Shown here piece after piece: positions 15,751-21,065 of a DNA stretch of 21,065 nucleotides. The stretch is from JBJXFK01 sp046155505 (GTDB lineage Bacteria > Planctomycetota > Phycisphaerae > UBA1845 > Fen-1342), in NCBI GenBank assembly GCA_046155505.1, contig JBJXFK010000343.1:1-21065 (forward strand), written 5' to 3'. Within the stretch, counting starts at the first letter, position 1, and the number at the start of each line of letters is the position of its first letter. Both the position numbers and the translations under genes were made by a program. The notes beneath the pieces are model-generated. The model did no database searches, had not been told where the DNA came from, and saw only the letters and a program-made list of their open reading frames with translations.

Positions 15751-15870
15751 GGGTGCCATGCCGACCCTTATGGTCGGCATGTGTGTGCCGCGACCTGGAG
15801 CACCGCGGCTCTCCGCGGTTTTTCGCTCACTCGCGCATGCCGACGCGAACGGCCGTCGGCATGGCACCCG
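15751..15870. repeat. Family C inverted repeat pair flanking a terminator
   Basis: GGGTGCCATGCCGAC (15751-15765) is the exact inverted copy of GTCGGCATGGCACCC (15855-15869). Each arm also sits in its own small palindrome: CCATGCCGACC with GGTCGGCAT at 15756-15780, and GCATGCCGAC with GTCGGCATGG at 15836-15864. The same palindrome occurs near 9846-9876. Confidence 0.75.
15802..15823 (+). terminator. Rho-independent terminator of the large lipoprotein gene
   Basis: ACCGCGG (15802-15808) and CCGCGGT (15813-15819) form a seven-pair GC-rich stem with a CTCT loop, followed directly by a run of T (TTTTTC). It lies 72 bases after the stop codon, on the coding strand. Confidence 0.75.
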
Positions 15871-15873
15871 ACA

Positions 15874-15947
15874 GTGTGGAGCTGCCGCCCTGGGCTGCTT
15901 TTCTTCGATCCAAAATGAAGAAAGCAGCCGAGGGCGGCAGCTCCACA
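15874..15947. repeat. Family B inverted pair (long hairpin)
   Basis: GTGTGGAGCTGCCGCCCTGG and following bases (15874-15900) face an inverted copy at 15921-15947 (AAAGCAGCCGAGGGCGGCAG then CTCCACA). The arms of about 26 bases have one mismatch and are separated by about 20 bases. The unit lies a few bases from the stop codon of the methyltransferase gene and could terminate transcription from either side, although no clear T-run is present. Confidence 0.8.
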
Positions 15948-15951
15948 TGCT

Positions 15952-16740
15952 CTAACTTGCGACGACACGCCGGGCCATGACTCGCGCCGTGTGTGCGTCG
16001 TTGATCCACCCTTCTTCATACCGCTCGATTTGCCACGTGCTCAGCAACGTTCTCAACTCGCCCGGCTGCAACAAGTACGCATCGCGGCTCGGCTTGCCGT
16101 GGCGCTCGCGATGCAGCGTGGTGAACGTCTCGTAGATCACGCGGCCGGTCGGCGTCAGCCAGTTCGGCAGCAACGGAAACAACGCGCGATGCAGGTAGCG
16201 GAAACCGATCATCAGATCGAACCGCTCGTCAAACGCGAGCGGCTCCGCTTCGAGGTCGCGCCGTTCAAGTCGCACGCGCCCGGCAGGCACATAGCGCGAT
16301 GCGAGTGCGCGGGCCTGATCGAGCGCATCGGGCAGCACATCCACGCCCAGCACGTCCCAGCCCAGCGCCGCCAGATACGCCGACTCGCGCCCGCTGCCGC
16401 ACGCCAGGTCGAGCGCCCGGCCCGGCGTCAATCCATTCACACACGTTTCCAGCCACGCTGCCGGTCGCCACAGGCGATAGCGGCACGCACCCTCCGACGC
16501 GGCGTATTCGAAATCGCGCGTCACGCGGCAGCGTCGGTGCATCGGGGCGAGCGTCGATGCGGCGCGACGCGCGTCGTCGCCGACATCGGCGATTGCGATC
16601 TCGATGTTTCGCGGTGGCAACTCGAATGCGCGCGACGTGAGTTCGGTTGCGGGGATGTTCGCCGCGCCGAGAATCGGGCCGGCTCGCGCGGCTGCTTCGT
16701 CGCGCGGGTCGAGGAGGAGCGTATGCAGTAGGGCGCTCAT
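15952..16740 (-). CDS. Rhodanese-like domain fused to SAM-dependent methyltransferase
   Basis: A 262-residue fusion. Residues 5-70 look like a rhodanese fold (LLLDPRDEAAARAGPILGAA, then NIPATELTSRAFELPPRN), but the segment that should hold the catalytic Cys reads IAIADVGDDARRAAS and has none, so it is probably inactive. Residues about 85-262 are a class I methyltransferase: motif I ALDLACGSGRESAYL with D111-G116, the acidic residue of motif II in VLGVDV, and FDLMIGFRYLHRALFPLLP, similar to TehB/UbiE-like small-molecule methyltransferases. The substrate is unknown; a chalcogen-containing compound is a guess based on the rhodanese part. The start at 16740 has GAGAG nearby, and everything further upstream in this frame is repeat sequence. 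Confidence 0.85.
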   Translation of the reverse strand: MSALLHTLLLDPRDEAAARAGPILGAANIPATELTSRAFELPPRNIEIAIADVGDDARRAASTLAPMHRRCRVTRDFEYAASEGACRYRLWRPAAWLETCVNGLTPGRALDLACGSGRESAYLAALGWDVLGVDVLPDALDQARALASRYVPAGRVRLERRDLEAEPLAFDERFDLMIGFRYLHRALFPLLPNWLTPTGRVIYETFTTLHRERHGKPSRDAYLLQPGELRTLLSTWQIERYEEGWINDAHTARVMARRVVAS

Positions 16741-16795
16741 CGTGGGCTCTCGAGTGCGCGGCGCCAATCCGAACCCGTCCAAACCGTCGGAACCG

Positions 16796-17010
16796 GTCCG
16801 AACCCGGAGCGCGAGCGACGGGGTAGCGTGCGGGGAGTAGCGAGTAGCGAGTACCGAGTAGCGAGTGAAGAGCGAGCGGTTCCAGTCCCAACTCGTTACT
16901 CGATACTCGATACTCTTCACTCCTCCGCGGCTTACCCCACTCGCTCGCGCTCGGGGTTCGGATGCGCTCGCTGGCGCTCGGGGCACTCGCTTGCGCGTCG
17001 CGTTCGGATG
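16796..17010. repeat. Composite inverted-repeat element, family A, copy 2, with heptamer arms
   Basis: The left arm 16796-16823 (GTCCGAACCCGGAGCGCGAG, then CGACGGGG) faces right arms at 16935-16964 and 16984-17010. Inside is a second inverted pair built of seven-base units: GAGTAGC-like repeats at 16835-16872 and ACTCGAT-like repeats at 16891-16922, both ending in GAGTGAAGAG or its complement. Copy 1 at 3596-3745 has matching outer arms but a different interior. Confidence 0.75.
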
Positions 17011-17035
17011 CGCGCGCGGTCGGCGGGCGGAGGCA

Positions 17036-17070
17036 AAATGAACAAGCCGAGCGCATGGCCCGGCTTGTTC
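17036..17070 (-). terminator. Terminator of the cyclophilin-FKBP gene
   Basis: On the minus strand GAACAAGCCG and CGGCTTGTTC form a perfect ten-pair stem with an 11-base loop, followed by ATTTTG. It begins 30 bases past the stop codon. The T-run is short but the stem is strong. Confidence 0.7.
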
Positions 17071-17100
17071 GATCGTGTCGATGCAATTCGATCCTCGCGC

Positions 17101-18279
17101 TTACTTGAAGCTGATCAACTCGATCTCAAAAATGAGCCACGAATTCGGCGGGATTCCACCCGGGTGCCCGGCCGCGCCATAGCCGATGTCCGGCGGAACA
17201 ATCAGCTTCCGCTTTTCACCCACCTTCATCATGCCCACTCCCTCGGTCCAGGCCTGAATCACGCGCGTAAGCGGAAACTCCACCGGCCCGCCGCTCTTCT
17301 TCGAGCTGTCAAACTCCTGCCCGTTCACCAGCCAGCCCGTGTATTCAACTTTGACCGTGCTGGTCGGCTTGGGCGATTCACCCGCGCCGTCCTTCATTGT
17401 CACCCACATCAGGCCGCTGGCGCTCTTCTCGACCTTCTTGCCGGTTTCCTTTTCGATTTCGGCAATCTTGGCCTTCACGGCAACCTCCTGTTCGGCAGCG
17501 CGAGTCGCCGCCGATTTCTTCGCCTCGTCTGCAGCCGCCTGCGCCGACTTTTTCGCCTGCTCGGCAGCCGCCTCGGCCGCTTTCTTCTGCTCGGCCTCAG
17601 CAACGTTCACCTGCGCTTCGAGCTTGCTCTTGTCATATGTTCCCGCAATCTTTGCCGCCGAAATCACGACTGGCGTCTCGGGAACGACCTTGCCCATTGG
17701 CAGCTTCGGGTCGTTCTTGACCGGCGTGTCCTTGATCGCGTCGACGACATCCATGCCCTCCACCACGCGTCCGAAGACCGCGTAACCCGCGCCGCCGCTC
17801 ATGCCTTCGTCAAGGCGTGCGTTGTCGACCACGTTGATGAAAAACTGGGCGGTCGCGCTGTCCGGCATCTGTGTGCGCGCCATGGCGATCGTGCCGCGGG
17901 CATTCTTCAGGCCGTTACGCCATTCGTTCTTGATCGGCGGTTTCAGGCCATCCTTCTTTTCGGTCAGGTCGGGCATAAAGCCGCCGCCCTGGATCATGAA
18001 CGTGGCCATCACGCGGTGGAAGATCAGCCCGTCATAGTGCTTGGCCTCGACATAGTTCAGGAAGTTCATCACACTGATCGGGGCCTTCTCGCCGTTCAGT
18101 TCGATGACGATCTTGCCCATTGACGTTTCGAGCGCGACCTTCGGCATCAGCGCGTTATCGCCGGCGGCGGTCGGGGCGGCGGCGTCGGCCGGTTTGGCCG
18201 GGTCGGCGGGTTTGGAATCCTGGGCAAACGCAGCGGTCGCGAGCAGCGCCGCGGCAGCGAGGCCGACAATTCGTGTCAT
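17101..18279 (-). CDS. Exported double prolyl isomerase: cyclophilin plus FKBP domain
   Basis: A 392-residue protein with a signal peptide (TRIVGLAAAALLATAAFA, cleavage near residue 19) and an Ala/Pro-rich spacer. Residues about 46-215 are a cyclophilin with catalytic R89, F94 and Q97 (FHRVMATFMIQGGG) and QFFINVVDN. The Trp that binds cyclosporin in human CypA is not evident. Residues about 218-285 are an Ala/Lys/Glu-rich coiled coil. Residues about 288-392 are an FKBP domain with Y313, D324, W344 and Y367 (VEYTGWLVNGQEFDSS; GYGAAGHPGGIPPNSWLIF). Both domains catalyse cis-trans proline isomerisation, so it is probably a periplasmic folding helper, perhaps a dimer through the coiled coil. The ATG at 18279 has AGGA five bases upstream; an ATG at 18285 is the alternative. 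Confidence 0.93.
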   Translation of the reverse strand: MTRIVGLAAAALLATAAFAQDSKPADPAKPADAAAPTAAGDNALMPKVALETSMGKIVIELNGEKAPISVMNFLNYVEAKHYDGLIFHRVMATFMIQGGGFMPDLTEKKDGLKPPIKNEWRNGLKNARGTIAMARTQMPDSATAQFFINVVDNARLDEGMSGGAGYAVFGRVVEGMDVVDAIKDTPVKNDPKLPMGKVVPETPVVISAAKIAGTYDKSKLEAQVNVAEAEQKKAAEAAAEQAKKSAQAAADEAKKSAATRAAEQEVAVKAKIAEIEKETGKKVEKSASGLMWVTMKDGAGESPKPTSTVKVEYTGWLVNGQEFDSSKKSGGPVEFPLTRVIQAWTEGVGMMKVGEKRKLIVPPDIGYGAAGHPGGIPPNSWLIFEIELISFK

Positions 18280-18825
18280 GGGCATCCTTTCGGTTTCGAT
18301 GGCTCGGCTGATCCGGTTCGTACCATTCCGCGGGAAAGACACGCCCACGGGCGCGTCGTCAGTCCGCCGCCGGAAACGAGGGAGAATATCGCTGTAGCCG
18401 GTGGGTCGCAACGTGAGCGAATGGTGGGTCGATGCGGGCCGCAGAAGCGGCGCTCGGCGCGATACTGACGCAGAGCGCAAATGAGGAATCGGCGGGCGCG
18501 CGTGTGAAACGGGCGTGGACTGCGACGCCGTTTCCGTTGGCCAGCCGGGGAAGGGTGGCTCGGGTGTGGCGTCGCGCGTTGTCGCGTCCGATGCGGGAGC
18601 GTGGCGGCGCAAGGTCAGTGCGATCGTTCGAGATTCCAAGTCGGCGTTATTGCGCGACATTTTGTTGACCATCTGGGACGCATTGCGTGAATTCGGGGGA
18701 ATTATTGGACGGTGGGAATATCGGACGTGTGCCGTGGTAGGCCACGGAATGTGGGATGGTGGGTGCTTGACGGGATCGGTCGGCGTGTCGCTCATGCTCG
18801 GAGCGTAGGTGGCGCGGAAGACGGT

Positions 18826-18900
18826 GAGCCACAGAGCACACCGAGGGCACAGAGAGAAGAAGAGAGATTGCCACGGATTTCACGGATTTGCACAGATAAA
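18826..18900. repeat. Dispersed repeat pair of CACAGAG and CACGGATT type
   Basis: Two purine-rich, quasi-repetitive tracts sit side by side: GAGCCACAGAGCACACCGAG and GGCACAGAGAGAAGAAGAG (18826-18864), then TTGCCACGGATTTCACGGAT and TTGCACAGATAAA (18868-18900). From memory, very similar strings are scattered through many environmental bacterial genomes. Their lower GC stands out from the surroundings. Confidence 0.5.
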
Positions 18901-19011
18901 TAGTTGTGGCGGGCAGTTCCAGACGCGCGCGGTTGCGATGCAAGAGCGGGATCGGCGTGAGGGCACACGACGACCTCGCTCGCGCTGCGGGCTCGGTACG
19001 GTACTCCCCGC

Positions 19012-19017
19012 TATACT
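19012..19017 (+). promoter_or_regulatory. Possible -10 element for the heme A synthase gene
   Basis: TATACT differs by one base from the -10 consensus and lies 33 bases before the ATG at 19050, giving a short leader. No good -35 hexamer is visible at the expected position. Confidence 0.3.
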
Positions 19018-19049
19018 CGACTTCCTGACCTGTTCGGGGAGCAACACGC

Positions 19050-20405
19050 ATGCACACCACGCCGCGCGCCGGCTGGGGCGATTTTTTGGCGATTGGTTTT
19101 GGCACGGCGGTCGCGATGTGGACCGTCGGCTACATCTGCCGTTTGCCAGGCGTGCATGTCCCGCCCGTCGTGCTATTCATTACGTTGATTGCGGTGCTTC
19201 TGGCCGGCGGTTTGCTGGCCGGAAGGCATTCGCCACGCGGCGTTGCGGGTGCGGCCCTCGCCGGACTGATTACGGGGCTGATCAATCTGCTCGTGCTCGG
19301 GAGCCTGCTCAGCCATCCCGAGCAAGGGACGATTTTGCCGACCATGCTGCTGTGGTTGCCGGGTTCGATCGCCGCGACCGTTGCGGTGTGCGTGGTCGGC
19401 GGCGTGATTGGGAATTCGCTACGACCGCGAACCGGGCCCGCCGCGCCGCCGGTCAATTGGTCGTTCGCGTTCGCCTGTGTTGCGGCGCTGGCGACACTTG
19501 TGCTGCTGTCGGTCGGCGGAACCGTGACCGGCTTCGAAGCGGGCCTCGCCGTGCCGGATTGGCCGAATTCCTATGGCCATAACATGTTCCTGTTCCCGCT
19601 GGCGCGGATGACCGGCGGCATCTATTACGAACACGCGCACCGGCTGTTTGGTTCGCTGGTCGGCATGACTACAGTGGTGCTCGCTGTCTATCTCGGCTTT
19701 GTTGAGCGTCGCGGTTGGGTGAAGTGGATCGCCGTCGCCGCGGTCGCGATGGTGATCACGCAGGGCACGCTCGGCGGGCTGCGCGTGACCGGGCGACTCA
19801 CGCTTTCGCAATCGGCGGACGTGTTGTCGCCGAGCACAGCGCTGGCGGTGGTGCATGGCGTCTTCGGGCAGTGTTTTTTCGCGACGCTTGTGATTCTCGC
19901 GGCGACACTCTCGACCGCGTGGCAAAGCCCGGCGACGCCGCGACGACCGGCGGCGACGCATCTCGATTTACAACTCGGATATGCGGCTCTCGTCGGGTTG
20001 ATCGTGCAACTGACATTTGGGGCGCTCTTGCGGCACGCGACGTGGGGCCTGCTCGTGCATGTCATCTTCGCCGTCGTGGTCATCATGCTGGTCGGTGCGG
20101 CGGCGCTTCGATCCTGGGCGAGCGACGAGAAGCAGACGCCGGCGCTCGCGCAGGTCGGCGGCGTGACGCTGCTGCTGTTGGCGATGCAGCTCATGCTGGG
20201 GATGTTCGCACTCGTGGTGGTGCTGACCGAGCCGGCGGGCAAGCCATCGACGCTGCAAGTGCTGGTTACGACGGCACATCAGACGACGGGGGCGCTGCTG
20301 CTTTCTTCGAGTGCGGCGCTGGTCGCGTGGCGGCATCGGCTGTTTTCGCACGCGATATTGAGTGAGCCGACCGCTGATTCGACAGTGACCGCAACCACGG
20401 GATGA
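19050..20405 (+). CDS. ctaA: Heme A synthase (COX15/CtaA family) with four extra N-terminal membrane segments
   Basis: CtaA oxidises heme O to heme A for cytochrome oxidase in the inner membrane. This protein has 451 residues and about 12 hydrophobic segments, against eight in usual CtaA. The CtaA part begins near residue 137 with GGTVTGFEAGLAVPDWPNSY and YYEHAHRLFGSLVG, containing the ExxH pair E194/H197. The further conserved His are H269 (AVVHGVFGQ), H337 (LLVHVIFA) and H410 (TTAHQTTG). The first loop has no Cys pair. Residues 1-130 hold four extra segments of unknown role. GGGGAG lies eight bases before the ATG. No ctaB or cox genes are visible nearby. The GT9 gene follows after 12 bases and is probably co-transcribed. 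Confidence 0.9.
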   Translation: MHTTPRAGWGDFLAIGFGTAVAMWTVGYICRLPGVHVPPVVLFITLIAVLLAGGLLAGRHSPRGVAGAALAGLITGLINLLVLGSLLSHPEQGTILPTMLLWLPGSIAATVAVCVVGGVIGNSLRPRTGPAAPPVNWSFAFACVAALATLVLLSVGGTVTGFEAGLAVPDWPNSYGHNMFLFPLARMTGGIYYEHAHRLFGSLVGMTTVVLAVYLGFVERRGWVKWIAVAAVAMVITQGTLGGLRVTGRLTLSQSADVLSPSTALAVVHGVFGQCFFATLVILAATLSTAWQSPATPRRPAATHLDLQLGYAALVGLIVQLTFGALLRHATWGLLVHVIFAVVVIMLVGAAALRSWASDEKQTPALAQVGGVTLLLLAMQLMLGMFALVVVLTEPAGKPSTLQVLVTTAHQTTGALLLSSSAALVAWRHRLFSHAILSEPTADSTVTATTG

Positions 20406-20417
20406 TGCGAAGAGCCG

Positions 20418-21065
20418 ATGCACAGCGCGACGATTCTGCATGCCGGCGCACTGGGTGACCTGATCCTCACGCTTCACCTCGCGCGGCGGATCGACGCGAT
20501 CGTGCGCTGTGATCGCGTGCGGTTGATTTCGCGAATCGACCCGGGTCGTGCGGCGGTCGCACGGTGGCCGGGGCTGGAGCGGATGTCGATCGAGGGCATC
20601 GGTTCGCATTGGCTTTATGGCGAATTGGCCGATGATCCGCCGCCGCGGTTGCGCGATTTGGTCTGCGACGCGACGGTGTTTAGTGCCCTCGGCGGGCCGC
20701 AGTCGATGGTTGCAACGCGGCTGAATATGCTCTCGCCACGCCGCGCGATGCATCTTGATCCGCGGCCGATCGACGGAAGCGTGCGGCACATTACTGAGCA
20801 GTGGCGCGATTGCCTGGCGACACAGGGTGCGGCGATCAAGGCGTGTGTCTACTCGCGCCGAGCGGGCGGGCTTGGCGCGGCGCTTCGAGAGATCGAGCCC
20901 GCTTCGAATCCAAAAGCCAATCCCGGCGCGCCGGGACAAAGGCCAAAATCGACGCCTGACGCGACGCGCACGGTTCTGATCCACCCTGGGAGCGGCGGCG
21001 TCTCAAAGTGCTGGTCGGTCGCCGGCTTTGTCGCGGTCGCGAGCGAACTCGCGCGGCGCGGCGTC
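20418..21065 (+). CDS. Glycosyltransferase family 9 (heptosyltransferase-like), 3' end cut
   Basis: The frame is open from ATG 20418 to the window edge, giving 216 residues. The N-terminus ILHAGALGDLILTLHLARRI matches the start of GT9 ADP-heptose:LPS heptosyltransferases (WaaC/WaaF/RfaF-like). The second-domain motif VLIHPGSGGVSKCWSVAGFV fits the family's HPGSG...K.W segment. A loose, Pro-rich linker (residues about 160-185, SNPKANPGAPGQRPKSTP) joins the two halves. GAAGAG lies a few bases upstream of the start. The 12-base gap after ctaA suggests one transcript. The acceptor sugar is unknown. Together with the acyltransferase at 1-971 it supports a lipid A/LPS-type outer membrane. Confidence 0.82.
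   Translation, partial: MHSATILHAGALGDLILTLHLARRIDAIVRCDRVRLISRIDPGRAAVARWPGLERMSIEGIGSHWLYGELADDPPPRLRDLVCDATVFSALGGPQSMVATRLNMLSPRRAMHLDPRPIDGSVRHITEQWRDCLATQGAAIKACVYSRRAGGLGAALREIEPASNPKANPGAPGQRPKSTPDATRTVLIHPGSGGVSKCWSVAGFVAVASELARRGV

Larger units (their letters stand above)
16741..17100. other. Repeat-filled spacer between methyltransferase and prolyl isomerase genes
   Basis: This 360-base gap is largely filled by the second composite family A element and the terminator at 17036-17070. No independent gene is apparent. Both flanking genes are on the minus strand, so the methyltransferase promoter must lie within or next to the repeats. Confidence 0.6.
18280..19049. other. Long spacer between prolyl isomerase and heme A synthase genes
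   Basis: A gap of about 770 bases between divergent genes. The open frame continuing upstream of the prolyl isomerase, and a short plus frame at 18432-18668, both lack protein character. The only clear structures are the dispersed repeat at 18826-18900 and a -10-like hexamer at 19012. I see no tRNA, small-RNA signature or other gene in the rest. Confidence 0.5.

Noticed and set aside
16835..16922. CRISPR-like short repeats
   Set aside because: Units are seven bases, contiguous and inverted, with no spacers and no cas genes.
16741..16986. Open frame extending the methyltransferase upstream
   Set aside because: The extra 82 residues are encoded by family A repeats; a normal start lies at 16740.
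18615..18650. T-loop-like TTCGAGATTCC suggesting a tRNA
   Set aside because: No acceptor, D or anticodon stem can be built around it.
18280..18795. Open frame extending the cyclophilin-FKBP gene upstream by about 170 residues
   Set aside because: The added part is low in protein character and precedes a perfect signal peptide with its own ribosome binding site.

Overview
The window is GC-rich bacterial chromosome from a Gram-negative organism. The best fit is the phylum Planctomycetota, possibly a Phycisphaerae-like lineage. This is inferred from a TIGR02999-like ECF sigma factor, several short lipoproteins, a COX15/CtaA protein with a long N-terminal extension, and LPS-type genes (an LpxL/HtrB-like acyltransferase and a GT9 glycosyltransferase). 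No rRNA, tRNA, CRISPR array, transposase or phage gene was found.

Layout. 1-1671 (minus): an LpxL/HtrB-like acyltransferase cut by the window edge, then purN. 1868-2898 (plus): two small lipoproteins separated by a hairpin-bearing spacer. 2948-6907 (minus): an ECF sigma factor, a composite inverted-repeat element, and a very large YdiJ/GlcD-type FAD plus Fe-S oxidoreductase. 6999-7648 (minus): an overlapping vapB-vapC toxin-antitoxin pair. 7745-12856 (minus): thrS-infC-pheT, which looks like the common bacterial thrS-infC-rpmI-rplT-pheST block with rpmI, rplT and pheS missing and an archaeal/eukaryotic-type pheT in the last place. 13205-13540 (minus): thioredoxin. 13832-15730 (plus): a 632-residue lipoprotein of unknown function with a repeat-rich tail containing a good terminator. 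15952-18279 (minus): a rhodanese-like/methyltransferase fusion and an exported cyclophilin-FKBP double prolyl isomerase with its own terminator. 19050-21065 (plus): an enlarged heme A synthase and the start of a GT9 heptosyltransferase-like gene.

The most unusual signal is the repeats. At least three families of short, palindromic, GC-rich repeats recur between genes. Two of them also lie inside reading frames: one cluster forms an in-frame hinge of about 59 residues in the FAD/Fe-S oxidoreductase, and another supplies the last codons and the stop codon of infC. This resembles the coding-compatible palindromic elements known from Rickettsia. The translation proteins are also unusual: PheT is archaeal-type with a CxxC...CxxC insertion, ThrRS has about 80 extra residues in its catalytic core, and IF3 has an acidic tail.

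Most genes look like core metabolism or the cell envelope. I see no defence island or biosynthetic cluster. Start codons were chosen by ribosome binding site and family length, and several are GTG or TTG. Domain positions are my own reading of the translations and were not checked by any search.
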